Assembly: GCF_014697105.1 (NCBI RefSeq)
Contig: NZ_JACJRF010000019.1
Coordinates: 35,038 to 99,037 of the forward strand
Source: Anabaena subtropica FACHB-260
GTDB lineage: Bacteria; Cyanobacteriota; Cyanobacteriia; Cyanobacteriales; Nostocaceae
Length of the DNA stretch: 64,000 nt
Reading direction: 5' to 3'
Below are positions 17,785 to 27,338 of the stretch, one piece after another (positions within the stretch are counted from its first letter, which is position 1; the number at the start of each line of letters is the position of its first letter). Below the pieces are notes generated by a model. It was not told the DNA's origin, made no database searches, and saw only the letters and a list, made by a program, of their open reading frames with translations. The translations under genes were made by a program, and so were the position numbers.

Positions 17785-18339
17785 GTGACAGCAAATTTAG
17801 TCGATAATTCCACTTCTGTCTTCCGTCTATCACCTTTAATTCGGATTACCCTACTGAGTCTATACGTAGCACTCACACTCCCCTTACCTTTTTTAGCCGA
17901 AGTGACGAATGCACCTACGCCACCAGCTTTGTTATGGGTAGGAATTAGCCTCGGTTTTATTGGCTTGTATGCAGTGTTAACTGAAAGGGTAGTTGTAGAC
18001 GACCAAGGAATACAGGTAACATACCCGGCTTGGGTTCCTAAATTTTTCCGTAAAGGTTGGTCTTTACCGTGGTCAGAAGTAAAACAAATCAAACCCCGCT
18101 CCACTGGTCAAGGAGGGCTGGTTTATTATTTTCTCAGTCAAGACGGAAAAGCTTATTTACTACCGATGCGGGTAGCTGGATTTACCCGTTTGGTTAATCT
18201 TGTGCAAACCAATACAGGTATAGACACCACAGATGTTCGCCCTTTGGCGCAGCCGTGGATGTATTTGATTTTATTGGGATTTACACTATTACTACTTTTC
18301 GTTGATGCTTGGACGATCGCTACAGCTATAGCCATCTAA
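17785..18339 (+). CDS. Membrane protein with PH-like domain between N- and C-terminal TM segments
   Basis: 184 residues, GTG start. Two membrane segments near residues 20-65, a soluble beta-rich stretch (VVVDDQGIQVTYPAWVPKFF...SLPWSEVKQIKPRSTGQGG) that resembles bacterial PH domains, and a C-terminal membrane segment. No function is known. The following ABC ATPase gene starts about 75 bases later on the same strand and could be co-transcribed. Confidence 0.7.
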   Translation: MTANLVDNSTSVFRLSPLIRITLLSLYVALTLPLPFLAEVTNAPTPPALLWVGISLGFIGLYAVLTERVVVDDQGIQVTYPAWVPKFFRKGWSLPWSEVKQIKPRSTGQGGLVYYFLSQDGKAYLLPMRVAGFTRLVNLVQTNTGIDTTDVRPLAQPWMYLILLGFTLLLLFVDAWTIATAIAI

Positions 18340-18414
18340 GATTAGGGATTGGGGACAGATAAATTCAAAATTAAAGAATTTCTTCCCCTACCCCCTTACA
18401 CCCCTAAAACCCCA

Positions 18415-19170
18415 ATGACAGCCCAATTACGGCTAGAGCAAGTTAATCTCTTTGCCAAGCTCAAAACTCAGCTTCAGGGATACCCAATATTGCAGGATAT
18501 CTCTTTTGAGATTGATCCAGGCGATCGCTTGGCAATTATCGGCCCTTCTGGCGCTGGTAAAACTTCACTGTTACGTCTAATTAACCGTTTAGGCGAACCC
18601 AATAGCGGCAAAATTTTTCTAGAAAACCAAGATTATGAACAAATCCCAGTTATCCAGTTACGCCAAACGGTGACACTGGTATTACAAGAGCCAAAATTAC
18701 TGGGGATGACAGTCCAGCAAGCCCTGGCTTATCCTTTAGTTTTGCGCGGTTTGCCCAAAGAAACGATTCAGCAGCGAGTCAGTCATTGGACAGAACAGCT
18801 ACGAATTCCTAGTGATTGGTTGGGACGCACTGAGTTACAACTTTCGGCGGGACAGAGACAGCTCGTAGCGATCGCTCGTGCTTTAGTCATTCAACCGAAA
18901 ATTCTCCTGTTAGATGAGCCAACTTCTAACCTAGATATTGGTATAGCCTCCAATCTCATGCAAATCTTAACCCAGCTAACTCAAACTCATCACACCACAA
19001 TTGTGATGGTAAACAGTCAGCTAGATTTAGCCAAGATATTTTGTAATCGACTTTTGTATCTACAGCAAGGATGTTTATTGATAAATCAAACAGCTTCTGA
19101 AATCAACTGGATTGACTTACAGCAGAGGTTGATGCACGCTGAACAGCAAGCCAAGGACGAGTGGAACTAA
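18415..19170 (+). CDS. ABC transporter ATP-binding protein with Asn in the H-loop
   Basis: 251 residues from ATG 18415 (MTAQLRLEQ); an upstream TTG frame at 18349 reads through repeat DNA and is rejected. Walker A GPSGAGKTSL, Q-loop VLQEPKLLG, signature LSAGQRQLVAIARAL, Walker B ILLLDEPTSNLD are intact. The switch histidine is replaced by Asn in IVMVNSQLDLAK, which is unusual. No permease gene is adjacent, so the transported substrate is unknown; overall it resembles the short YbbL/FetA-like or phosphate-type ATPases. Confidence 0.88.
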   Translation: MTAQLRLEQVNLFAKLKTQLQGYPILQDISFEIDPGDRLAIIGPSGAGKTSLLRLINRLGEPNSGKIFLENQDYEQIPVIQLRQTVTLVLQEPKLLGMTVQQALAYPLVLRGLPKETIQQRVSHWTEQLRIPSDWLGRTELQLSAGQRQLVAIARALVIQPKILLLDEPTSNLDIGIASNLMQILTQLTQTHHTTIVMVNSQLDLAKIFCNRLLYLQQGCLLINQTASEINWIDLQQRLMHAEQQAKDEWN

Positions 19171-19279
19171 GTCAACAGTAAGTAGTCCATAGTAATTAAT
19201 TCTTCGCCTTGCTTCATGCTTCTTTCATAGCAATTTTTCCAAATTCAGCAGCAATTCAAAACTCAGAAATCCTCTTAAA

Positions 19280-19314
19280 ATGTGGCTTTCTTAATTTTGA
19301 ATTTTGAATTGTTA
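19280..19314. repeat. TTTTGAA heptamer repeat
   Basis: TTAATTTTGAATTTTGAATTG is a short tandem array between the convergent ABC ATPase and response-regulator genes. Confidence 0.5.
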
Positions 19315-20085
19315 CTACATCCTCTGCCCGCTCAGTGTTGAGCGTGGATTGCTAAATCTTTCTTTTGTTAACTTTGTTTGAGCTTGTGGAGGATTAGCAT
19401 TCAAAATCTCCATGTTAAATCGGTATCCAACATTGCGGATAGTTTGAATGAGGCTAGGTTGGCGGGGATCAAGTTCTACTTTTTTGCGCAACGATAAAAC
19501 ATGAGTGTCAATGGTACGCGGATTGTCGATAGCATCAGGCCAAGCACGACGCAGTAACTCTGAGCGGCTCAAAGGTACTCCACCAGCTTGCGCTAAAACA
19601 TACAACAAACTAAATTCCTGCGGGGTGAGGTCGATAAACTCCCCTTGGAATCGTACACGGCGCTGGACTAAATCGATTTGCAAAGTCCCATAATCCAAAT
19701 AAGCAGGTGCAGCAGGTGTGCGCTTACGACGGATTAATGCCTCTACCCTAGCCAAAAACTCCTGCATCCCAAAAGGTTTGCTCAAGTAATCATCAGCTCC
19801 CGCTTTCAAGCCGGCCACAATATCTGCCTCATTAGTCCGGGCAGATAACATGAGAATTAGAGGCTGTTGCTGACGATGCAACCAACGGCAAAATTCAATA
19901 CCGTCACCATCCGGCAAATCAGCATCTAGAATGACTAGCGTTGGCTGATGGCTCAGGAAAGCTTCCCTTGCTTGATATATGCTGGCGGCTTGATGAACAC
20001 GATATTCCAATTGTTGCAAGTGCCAACCCAGCAACGACCTCAGATGGGGATTCCCCTCAACGATTTCAATACAAACCGAACCCAC
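19315..20085 (-). CDS. OmpR/PhoB-family response regulator
   Basis: 256 residues, GTG start. Receiver domain residues 5-118 with phospho-acceptor D54 (LVILDADLPDGDG), Ser in LMLSART and Lys in DDYLSKPF. The acidic pocket is degenerate: the usual acidic pair appears as E10-G11 (IEIVEGNP). C-terminal winged helix residues 130-225 with LTPQEFSLLYVLAQ and TIDTHVLSLRKKVE, IQTIRNVGYRF. Resembles NblR/NrrA-class regulators of Nostocales, but the identity cannot be fixed. No histidine kinase gene is adjacent. The C terminus carries an extra 25-residue tail. Confidence 0.88.
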   Translation of the reverse strand: MGSVCIEIVEGNPHLRSLLGWHLQQLEYRVHQAASIYQAREAFLSHQPTLVILDADLPDGDGIEFCRWLHRQQQPLILMLSARTNEADIVAGLKAGADDYLSKPFGMQEFLARVEALIRRKRTPAAPAYLDYGTLQIDLVQRRVRFQGEFIDLTPQEFSLLYVLAQAGGVPLSRSELLRRAWPDAIDNPRTIDTHVLSLRKKVELDPRQPSLIQTIRNVGYRFNMEILNANPPQAQTKLTKERFSNPRSTLSGQRM

Positions 20086-20618
20086 GGCGGCAAGACCCCT
20101 TAGCGTCGATGAATTTCAAAGTAACAAGCCCATGCTCAAGGTTTTGTAGTCTTTGTTACTCCAGCCACAATTACCTTTACGTTTTTTTATAACCTATGTT
20201 GGCAAGATGTTTAGTTTATGCCTTGCCCAGAGCTAAGTTGATAATATTATTAAATTTTTGTTATAGTTGTTAAAAGTTCTTTTATCTAAATGACTTACAT
20301 TTACAAGGAAGCAATGTACTAATACAAAAGAAATAAAAAATACTCAGTATTTAGCAAAAGCTAATTTAGCTTGTAATTTATTAAATAACTACATCTGTTA
20401 GGCTACCCAAGGTGTTCTCTGCAAAAAGTATAAAAATAGGCTAACAACTTATCTTGATTGCAACTTTTCTGGAATAAAATCTAACTGTATTGTAGCTGCT
20501 GGAGAGACTATCAAAAGTGACAAAAAGGAATTGCATCTGAAATTGAAGCAGAAATCACTCTTCACATTTCAGCCTGAATCATTTACAATTCTCATTCCAA
20601 AGAGATCAATCAGCAGTT
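20086..20618. other. Divergent intergenic region
   Basis: 533 AT-rich bases between the response-regulator gene and the 80-aa gene. TACAAT at about 20585 is a possible -10 for the rightward gene. No further gene or strong palindrome seen. Confidence 0.4.
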
Positions 20619-20861
20619 ATGCTCCAAGACACACAAACCATCCGCTATTACCAACGAATTACCGACGCCTTCGTCGAATTGTGGAATCGCGGTTATCGCA
20701 TGGATGAAATGCGGATGTATTTGGATGGGTATCTAGCCGCACTGCGACACAGTAACGTTATTGAACCTTATCTGATTCATCGTTTAGAGGAGGAAGCCAG
20801 TCGCTACTTGTACGATGCTTCCAATTTTATTAAGACGCAGCCACAACCTGACTACCACTAA
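20619..20861 (+). CDS. Small conserved cyanobacterial protein (DUF6761-like)
   Basis: 80 residues, ATG start, MLQDTQTIRYYQRITDAF. Helical, rich in aromatic and Arg residues; no membrane segment. It matches my recollection of the short cyanobacterial family DUF6761, function unknown. Stand-alone gene preceded by a long upstream region. Confidence 0.75.
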   Translation: MLQDTQTIRYYQRITDAFVELWNRGYRMDEMRMYLDGYLAALRHSNVIEPYLIHRLEEEASRYLYDASNFIKTQPQPDYH

Positions 20862-21419
20862 AGCTTGCTAAAAAGCTAAAAATAGCAGTTGTAGCCCAAT
20901 TCACGCAGATGATCTTAGCATATTATCTGTAATGGTCAAGAGCCACAATGGCGAAAACTTTGGGAAATGCTTTACTCGTGATATTTGCCACTCAGTTATC
21001 TAAGGCTTTCCGCTCATGGGGTAATGGGGCAGAAAAATTTTACATTTTGGAATTTGAGGTTTTAGATGGAACGTCTAAAATTGTAAATTCCAAATCAAAG
21101 GGGTGTAGGACATGGGACATTGACTAATTCTCCATGATGCCTACTCTGATGCGTTTTTCAGAAACCCCTCAGGCTGTTCCCATGCCCCATACCAAGCCTT
21201 AATGAAAGAGTATTTAGCGTAAATCCTAATTTCTTGAGTTTTAATCAAAGCGTCAAAATCTAGATGATGAAAGTCAAAATTAGGTATTCATGGTAATTTA
21301 CAAACAATCAACTATCCTCTGTAGTCAGCGAAAGTAGACCACATAGCAGGCATTTTTTTTGTTAAGGAAGAAATGACTCTTCTGGATTCTGACAATTACC
21401 CTGGTTTACAATAGTTGGA
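20862..21419. other. Intergenic region with a 49-nt hairpin
   Basis: 558 bases between convergent genes. The only marked structure is the imperfect hairpin at 21046-21094 (separate entry). No gene seen. Confidence 0.5.
21046..21094. repeat. Two-step inverted repeat
   Basis: Outer arms TTTGGAATTT (21046-21055) and AAATTCCAAA (21085-21094) are perfectly complementary, and inner arms TTTTAGA (21060-21066) and TCTAAAA (21074-21080) also pair. It has the look of a dispersed palindromic element rather than a terminator. Confidence 0.6.
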
Positions 21420-21863
21420 TTATTTGGCTCTAGCACAACCTTCTAAGACAGTATTACCAGCAATGTATATTGCTGAGTAAGGATATTTGGTATCAGACAT
21501 TCCATCACTACAGGAACCTTCTCTGATTACCAACGTATTGATAGCATTGTTCCGTCCTCTCAAACGATAAACTCTGACTAAATTTGCTGGTCGCCCTGAT
21601 GCTGTTAATGGTGCTACATAAGGAAAATTTTGACGAGATTCAGGGGTAGAGTAGACTATTCCTTTTCGACTAACTGTCACACTCCAAAACGGTTCTGTAC
21701 CACTAACAATCAATTCTTGGCTATTGCCTCTATTGGTTGCTTGAGAAACTAAGAAATTATTGTTATCGAAATGTTTATTGACTGTGTTGGCGCTACTAGG
21801 ATTACTGAGTATTAAAGTTGCAGTAATTCCAGCTAAAAGTACAGTTGAAATTTTTTTTGTCAT
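21420..21863 (-). CDS. Secreted COG3650-like protein
   Basis: 147 residues with a signal peptide (MTKKISTVLLAGITATLILSNPSSA). The mature part has SGTEPFWSVTVSRKGIVYSTPE, and CSDGMSDTKYPYSAIYI followed by GNTVLEGCA, the hallmark of the COG3650 family. Two conserved cysteines may form a disulfide. Function unknown; periplasmic location inferred. Confidence 0.75.
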   Translation of the reverse strand: MTKKISTVLLAGITATLILSNPSSANTVNKHFDNNNFLVSQATNRGNSQELIVSGTEPFWSVTVSRKGIVYSTPESRQNFPYVAPLTASGRPANLVRVYRLRGRNNAINTLVIREGSCSDGMSDTKYPYSAIYIAGNTVLEGCARAK

Positions 21864-21950
21864 TGCTTTTTTATTTAAAAATACTAGTTAATTCAGTACT
21901 TGTATAACTACAACATTAAAGAGATATTTTCCGTTCTGCTTTACATTCAT

Positions 21951-21990
21951 AAAAAAACAACCCTCTTCATCTTCATAGGGTTGTTTTTTT
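21951..21990. terminator. Intrinsic terminator after mraY
   Basis: AAAACAACCCT and AGGGTTGTTTTTTT form an 11-bp stem with a 12-base loop. It is symmetric enough to act in both directions, but the leftward reading follows the mraY stop. Confidence 0.8.
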
Positions 21991-22012
21991 TGGCGATAAT
22001 TTAGCGAAAGAT

Positions 22013-23116
22013 TCAGAACGGAGCGATCGCCAAACAGATGACGGCTAAAATCGCCGCGATCGCGTAAAATGTGCTAACTACTTGTAATTCAGACCAGCCA
22101 GATAATTCTAAATGGTGGTGTAAAGGAGCCATCTTAAACAGGCGCTTACCTTTACCATCGGGGCCTTTGGTGGCTTTGTAATAGCTTACCTGTGCCATCA
22201 CAGACAGGGTTTCGACAAAGAAAATACCACTGAGGATAAACAAGGCTACTAAACTGTTAGTCAGTAACGCCACAGCAGCTAAAGCGCCTCCCAATGCCAG
22301 AGAACCTGTATCTCCCATGAATACCCTGGCTGGATTGCGGTTGTGTGCTAGGAAACCCAAGCAACTACCGCTTAAAGCTGCACAGAAAACCATTAATCCT
22401 GGGGCTGTTGGGGCAACTATAGCACCTAAAGCGAGTAAGGCGATCGCTACAGTTCCGCCAGCCAAACCGTCAATACCATCAGTTAAATTAGTTGCATTAC
22501 TCTCTGCCACAAGGACAAAGCCAGCCAAGGGCCAGAATAAAAAGCCTAAAGGTAGAGCAAAGCCCACCCAAGGTAAAGTAATACTCGTAATATTAGCAGG
22601 TTGATTAAACATTAACCATAAACAAAACGCAGCCGCAAAACCAATTTGCAAAGCCAGTTTCATGCGGGGGGATATGCCCTTGTTTGACTTGCGACGGAGA
22701 ATTTGCCAATCATCAATCCAGCCAATTAGCCCATAGCTGAGGGTGAGGGCAGAAACTGCAAGTACTTCGGTGGCAAAGTTAGACAATACACAAGCACCTA
22801 GCAACGCCACAGGAATAAAAAATATCCCGCCCATTGTGGGTGTGCCGGCTTTTTTCAAATGGGCTTGGGGGCCATCTTCACGAATGATTTGACCAGTTTT
22901 GAGCGCTTGTAATAAAGGTATTACAAAGTAACCTACAACAGATGAGGTAATGGCGCATAGCAACAGAGGCAAGGTAAGTGACATACCATGCCAAGGGTTT
23001 CTGTTTGCCAGCCAATCCAAAATTAAAGCTGCTATGCCTAAGCCGGCGGCTAGGGAAGAAGCTAGACCAATGCCAGAAATGTTTAATCCTTGATTAGGAG
23101 ATAATTTAGCGTCCAC
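22013..23116 (-). CDS. mraY: Phospho-N-acetylmuramoyl-pentapeptide-transferase MraY
   Basis: 367 residues, GTG start, around ten membrane segments. MraY makes lipid I from UDP-MurNAc-pentapeptide and undecaprenyl phosphate at the inner leaflet. Diagnostic motifs: EDGPQAHLKKAGTPTMGG, NATNLTDGIDGLAGG (catalytic aspartates), NRNPARVFMGDTGSLALGG and KMAPLHHHLE. Length matches the family. The gene is not in a mur/fts cluster here, as is common in cyanobacteria. Confidence 0.97.
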   Translation of the reverse strand: MDAKLSPNQGLNISGIGLASSLAAGLGIAALILDWLANRNPWHGMSLTLPLLLCAITSSVVGYFVIPLLQALKTGQIIREDGPQAHLKKAGTPTMGGIFFIPVALLGACVLSNFATEVLAVSALTLSYGLIGWIDDWQILRRKSNKGISPRMKLALQIGFAAAFCLWLMFNQPANITSITLPWVGFALPLGFLFWPLAGFVLVAESNATNLTDGIDGLAGGTVAIALLALGAIVAPTAPGLMVFCAALSGSCLGFLAHNRNPARVFMGDTGSLALGGALAAVALLTNSLVALFILSGIFFVETLSVMAQVSYYKATKGPDGKGKRLFKMAPLHHHLELSGWSELQVVSTFYAIAAILAVICLAIAPF

Positions 23117-23194
23117 AAAAGTTTCCCTTCACTCCACACTTAAATAAAACTGAACCATAGGGACTATGTATAACTGAGTCCCAGTCTCACAAGA

Positions 23195-23431
23195 CTAATC
23201 TTCCTCGATGGTGATTTCGTCATCATCATCATCAAGGTAGTCGATGCCGTCTTCTCCACCAAGAAACTCTGAGATTTCTTCTTCTTCTTCGGAAAAATCA
23301 GGTTCATGAACATCACGCGCGATCAGACGGCCATTAGCTTGCAACCAATCCAATAGGGATGACTCTTGCTTTAGGGGGATGACAGCAGCGCGTTGGTTAC
23401 GAGGTTCTTCACGTAAAGGAGAATTCAACAT
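23195..23431 (-). CDS. DUF3134 family acidic protein
   Basis: 78 residues ending in a very acidic tail (YLDDDDDEITIEED). The N-terminal half (LREEPRNQRAAVIPLKQESSLLDWLQANGRLIARD) matches the cyanobacterial DUF3134 family. Function unknown. It lies 78 bases upstream of mraY on the same strand and could be co-transcribed. Confidence 0.85.
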   Translation of the reverse strand: MLNSPLREEPRNQRAAVIPLKQESSLLDWLQANGRLIARDVHEPDFSEEEEEISEFLGGEDGIDYLDDDDDEITIEED

Positions 23432-23669
23432 ATAGAGAAATACCGAAAAAGACTTATGTAACTAGACATTAAGCAGTCTATCACTTGAGACGGGATAATT
23501 TAGTTATTTCTTCAACTCTTAGATTGATAGATCCGTAAGCTGACCAAAATAATTTATTTAATAAAGATAAACCAATTGGGAATAGATTCTTAGTTATTTT
23601 TCTGGTTCCATACATAGGACATTAATATCAACTTAATGTGAGTTTAATTGGCATGATTTTAGAGGAAAT

Positions 23670-24257
23670 ATGATGTTGAAAAAAACAGCTTTGTTAAATG
23701 CAATCGCCGGGACAAATCGCGGTTTATTAGCTAGTGAACAACAGAAGCAGGCTATCTCAGGGGCGATCGCCACATTAGAAGACCTCAATCCTACACCCCG
23801 TCCGGTGGAGGCTGCCAACTTGCTAGAAGGCAATTGGCGATTACTTTATACCACTAGTAAGGCTCTTTTAAACTTAGATCGTGTACCTGTATATAAACTA
23901 GGACAAATTTATCAATGTATTCGGGTAGAAACTACCAGCGTTTACAACATAGCAGAGATTTATGGCTTACCTTATTTTGAAGGATTAGTCAGTGTAGCTG
24001 CTAAATTTGAGCCAGTTTCCGAGCGACGAGTCCAAGTCAAATTTCAGCGTTCTATCGTCGGTTTACAACGATTAATCGGCTATAGTTCCCCAGAAGAGTT
24101 TATCCAAAAAATTGAAGCTGGTAAAAAATTTACTGCTCTAGATGTACCCATCAAAAGTGATACACAAAAGGGCTGGTTAGATATCACCTACATAGATAAC
24201 GATTTGCGGATTGGCAGGGGTAACGAGGGTAGCGTGTTTGTTTTAAGCAAAACATAA
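23670..24257 (+). CDS. PAP/fibrillin family protein
   Basis: 195 residues matching plastid-lipid-associated protein/fibrillin, a lipocalin-like family found in plastids and cyanobacteria where it associates with thylakoids or lipids. Motifs: LLEGNWRLLYTTSKALLNLDR, GQIYQCIRVET, VAAKFEPVSERRVQVKF, KGWLDITYIDNDLRIGRGNEGSVFVL. Starts MMLKK; the second Met is an alternative. No signal peptide. Confidence 0.9.
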   Translation: MMLKKTALLNAIAGTNRGLLASEQQKQAISGAIATLEDLNPTPRPVEAANLLEGNWRLLYTTSKALLNLDRVPVYKLGQIYQCIRVETTSVYNIAEIYGLPYFEGLVSVAAKFEPVSERRVQVKFQRSIVGLQRLIGYSSPEEFIQKIEAGKKFTALDVPIKSDTQKGWLDITYIDNDLRIGRGNEGSVFVLSKT

Positions 24258-24535
24258 GTTTTTTCTGAAAAATGTATTTGCGAACGAAGTTATGCGATCG
24301 TTTGACCTTTGTCAAGGAGGGTCTGACCCTATATTAAGGTTGAGCTTGAGAGTGAGAAAGCGACTAAAGGAAGAGATTGGGGATTGGAGACTAGGGAAGT
24401 AGGGGAGAATAACTTTTGACTAATGACCAATCAGACAAATAACTTAACAAAGGCTCTAGTGACAACCTTCAAGATGTAGAGTGAAATCAAATAGCCCTAT
24501 ATATTGGCAATTGATCACTAAAAGGGAAGATAATC

Positions 24536-24748
24536 ATGGTTCAACGTGGTTCTAAAGTACGTATTCTCCGCCCAGAATCCTACTGGTTCCAAGATGTCGG
24601 AACTGTAGCTTCTGTTGACCAAAGTGGCATCAAATACCCAGTAATTGTCCGCTTTGAGAAGGTAAACTACGCTGGCATCAACACCAACAACTTTGCGGTA
24701 GATGAATTAATCGAAGTGGAAGCACCTAAGGCTAAGGCTAAAAAATAA
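24536..24748 (+). CDS. psaE: Photosystem I reaction centre subunit IV (PsaE)
   Basis: 70 residues. PsaE is a stromal/cytoplasmic SH3-fold subunit of photosystem I that helps dock ferredoxin. [51 protein letters not shown] are diagnostic; the Lys/Ala-rich tail is usual. A Shine-Dalgarno-like AAGGGAAG lies about seven bases before the ATG, and CTATATATTGG at about 24497-24507 may be the -10 region. Confidence 0.98.
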   Translation: MVQRGSKVRILRPESYWFQDVGTVASVDQSGIKYPVIVRFEKVNYAGINTNNFAVDELIEVEAPKAKAKK

Positions 24749-24985
24749 GCAGCCAAGCCTCAAAGGGATTATTTAATGGGATGATGAAGAGAAGAGTTAA
24801 ATATAGATGCGAAGTATGAAATTATAATTTTTTCATTCTTCATTCCAGCCTACTCTACCGTATAAAAACCGCCATGCGGAGATTTACGGATTCTCTTTAG
24901 TAGTGCAACCAAAAGTGAAAGTGTCTATACCCTGTCTCTTTCTCGATTTCCCAAAAATATTTCCATCGCTTGTTCATCAGCTTAA

Positions 24986-25837
24986 ATGCCTGAATTGCCT
25001 GAAGTTGAAACAGTTAGACGGGGTTTAAATCAACTAACCCTTAACCGAAAAATTACGGGTGGAGATGTGTTGCTTCATCGCACCATCGCCCACCCTTTTT
25101 CTGTTAGTGAATTTGTTAATGGAATTACCAGCAGTACTATTAGTACTTGGCATCGTCGCGGTAAATATCTCCTCGCTGAACTCTCTCAATCTCCTCCTAT
25201 AACCTCCACCGCTTGGCTAGGTGTACATCTACGAATGACTGGTCAATTACTCTGGCTAAACCAAGATGAACCTTTACACAAGCACACGCGGGTAAGAATA
25301 TTTTTTGAGAATAACCAGGAATTACGGTTTGTTGACCAGCGCACTTTTGGTCAAATGTGGTGGGTTCCGCCAGAGGTAGCTGTAGAAAGTGTGATCACAG
25401 GTTTAGGTAAACTTGCTGTAGATCCCTTTTCACCGGAATTCACGGTTGAGTATCTAGCTAATAAGCTACTGAATCGTCGTCGTCCTATCAAAACGGCACT
25501 ATTAGATCAGTCGGTCGTCGCGGGATTAGGTAACATTTATGCTGATGAAGCATTGTTTAAAAGTGGTGTGTTACCAGAAACTTTATGTACAGATGTGCAG
25601 TTAAAGCAAATTGAGCTTTTGCGAACGGCGATTATTCAGGTACTAGCAACCAGTATTGAGGCTGGAGGTACAACTTTTAGTAATTTCCTCAATGTTCAGG
25701 GAGTCAACGGTAATTATGGCGGTGTCGCCTGGGTTTACAACCGTGCAGGAGAACCCTGTAGAGTTTGTGGTGATGTCATTCAGCGCATCAAGTTAGGTGG
25801 AAGATCAAGTCATTTTTGCAGCCAGTGTCAACGTTAG
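24986..25837 (+). CDS. mutM: Formamidopyrimidine-DNA glycosylase (Fpg/MutM)
   Basis: 283 residues. Bifunctional glycosylase/AP lyase removing 8-oxoguanine. The catalytic N-terminal PELPEVET, the lysine region HRRGKYLL, the H2TH motif LDQSVVAGLGNIYADEALF and the C-terminal zinc finger (CRVCG ... FCSQCQ) are all present. Close to psaE and ndhO on the same strand, but spacing of over 200 bases from psaE suggests separate transcription. Confidence 0.97.
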   Translation: MPELPEVETVRRGLNQLTLNRKITGGDVLLHRTIAHPFSVSEFVNGITSSTISTWHRRGKYLLAELSQSPPITSTAWLGVHLRMTGQLLWLNQDEPLHKHTRVRIFFENNQELRFVDQRTFGQMWWVPPEVAVESVITGLGKLAVDPFSPEFTVEYLANKLLNRRRPIKTALLDQSVVAGLGNIYADEALFKSGVLPETLCTDVQLKQIELLRTAIIQVLATSIEAGGTTFSNFLNVQGVNGNYGGVAWVYNRAGEPCRVCGDVIQRIKLGGRSSHFCSQCQR

Positions 25838-26005
25838 GGGTGTGAGAGTGTAGGAGTTCAGGGGGAGAACTAATATTTATTTGAAAAAATAATTGTTGCC
25901 ATCGAAAGTATTGATATCTATCGAACCTCAAGTAACTTTAAGTTTTATACTCGGCTGCAAGCTAAAATCCTCTATGAAGCAATGTAAAAATTTTAGAGGG
26001 GATTT

Positions 26006-26218
26006 ATGCCAGTTAAAAAGGGAGAAATGGTTCGTGCTATCCGCGAGAAACTGGAAAATAGTGTAGAAGCTAAAGCTAGCGATACTCGCTTTCCTGCTTA
26101 CTTGTTTGAAACTAGGGGTGAAGTTGTAGATATCAAAGGTGATTACGCTCTTGTGATGTTTGGACAAGTGCCAACACCTAATATATGGTTACGTTTGGAT
26201 CAACTTGAATCATTCTAA
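26006..26218 (+). CDS. ndhO: NAD(P)H-quinone oxidoreductase subunit O
   Basis: 70 residues. NdhO is a small cytoplasmic-side subunit of cyanobacterial/chloroplast NDH-1. [24 protein letters not shown] and [31 protein letters not shown] are diagnostic. GAGGGGA precedes the ATG. Confidence 0.93.
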   Translation: MPVKKGEMVRAIREKLENSVEAKASDTRFPAYLFETRGEVVDIKGDYALVMFGQVPTPNIWLRLDQLESF

Positions 26219-26295
26219 ATGGGGCATTGGGAGTGGGAGAAGAGACTTTAAATTGGCTAACTTTGAGTTTCCTTGCTTCAAGCCTACTCATTCCA

Positions 26296-26326
26296 TTACG
26301 AATTACGAATTACGAATTACGAATTA
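26296..26326. repeat. ATTACGA heptamer tandem repeat
   Basis: The unit ATTACGA is repeated 4.4 times without mismatch between ndhO and mdh. Typical Nostocales short tandem repeat. Confidence 0.9.
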
Positions 26327-26375
26327 GTAGGACTTGTTAACGTGGGTGGTGTAAGGATGCACTTCTACTCGAATT

Positions 26376-27338
26376 ATGTCTTCTTCCCTTGACTCCCCTA
26401 CTCTGTGTCGTTTACCTCGTGTCGCCATTATTGGTGCTGGTAGGGTCGGTAGCACTTTAGCGCAACGCATTGCTGAAAAAAATCTGGCGGATGTGGTGCT
26501 ATTAGATATTGTTGGTGGTATGCCTCAAGGATTGGCACTAGATTTATTAGAAGCTAGGGGAATTGAATTACATAATCGTCAGATTATCGGGACGAATAAT
26601 TATGCTGATACTTCTGGTTCGCAAATCGTGGTGATTACAGCCGGACTTCCCCGCAAGCCGGGGATGAGTCGGGATGATTTGCTAAGAACTAACGCCAAGA
26701 TTGTTGTCGAGGCGGCAAAGCAAGCGATCGCCTATTCTCCTCATGCTATTTTTATCGTAGTCACCAATCCTTTGGATGTGATGACCTATTTGGCTTGGCA
26801 AGCGACAGGTTTACCTCGTAATCGCATCATGGGTATGGCTGGAGTATTAGACTCTGCGAGGTTTGAAACTTTTATTGCTTTAGAATTAGGGGTGTTACCT
26901 GCTGATGTCAAAGCAATGGTATTAGGTAGCCACGGGGATTTGATGGTTCCTTTGTCTCGTTACGCTACAGTTAACGGTATCCCAATTACAGAATTGTTAG
27001 ATGCCGCTACAATTGAACGCTTGGTCACAAGAACTCGCAACGGCGGCGCGGAAATTGTAGAATTGATGCAGACTGGCGGTGCATTTTTTGCTCCTGCATC
27101 GGCGACAAGTGTGATGGTGGAATCAATATTGTTGAATCAGTCACGGCTGTTACCTGTGGCTGCATATCTGCAAGGTGAATATGGTTTAAAAGATGTGGTG
27201 ATTGGTGTTCCTTGCAGGTTGGGATTAAATGGAATTGAGAGTATTTTAGAGTTGAATCTCAGTGATAGTGAAAGAGAAGCTTTGCATTTTTCGGCTCAAT
27301 CTGTGCGAAAAAATATTCAGCGATCGCCAGAAATTTAG
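26376..27338 (+). CDS. mdh: Malate dehydrogenase (LDH/MDH superfamily)
   Basis: 320 residues. NAD-binding GAGRVGSTLAQ near residue 20, D at the end of strand 2 (VVLLDIVGG), mobile-loop PRKPGMSRDD with the arginine typical of malate rather than lactate specificity, catalytic NPLDVMTYLA and GSHGDLMVPLSR. Interconverts malate and oxaloacetate. Single gene. Confidence 0.92.
   Translation: MSSSLDSPTLCRLPRVAIIGAGRVGSTLAQRIAEKNLADVVLLDIVGGMPQGLALDLLEARGIELHNRQIIGTNNYADTSGSQIVVITAGLPRKPGMSRDDLLRTNAKIVVEAAKQAIAYSPHAIFIVVTNPLDVMTYLAWQATGLPRNRIMGMAGVLDSARFETFIALELGVLPADVKAMVLGSHGDLMVPLSRYATVNGIPITELLDAATIERLVTRTRNGGAEIVELMQTGGAFFAPASATSVMVESILLNQSRLLPVAAYLQGEYGLKDVVIGVPCRLGLNGIESILELNLSDSEREALHFSAQSVRKNIQRSPEI

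Noticed and set aside
18349..18414. N-terminal extension of the ABC ATPase from TTG
   Set aside because: The 22 extra residues are encoded by C-rich repeat DNA and the family starts at MTAQLRLEQ.
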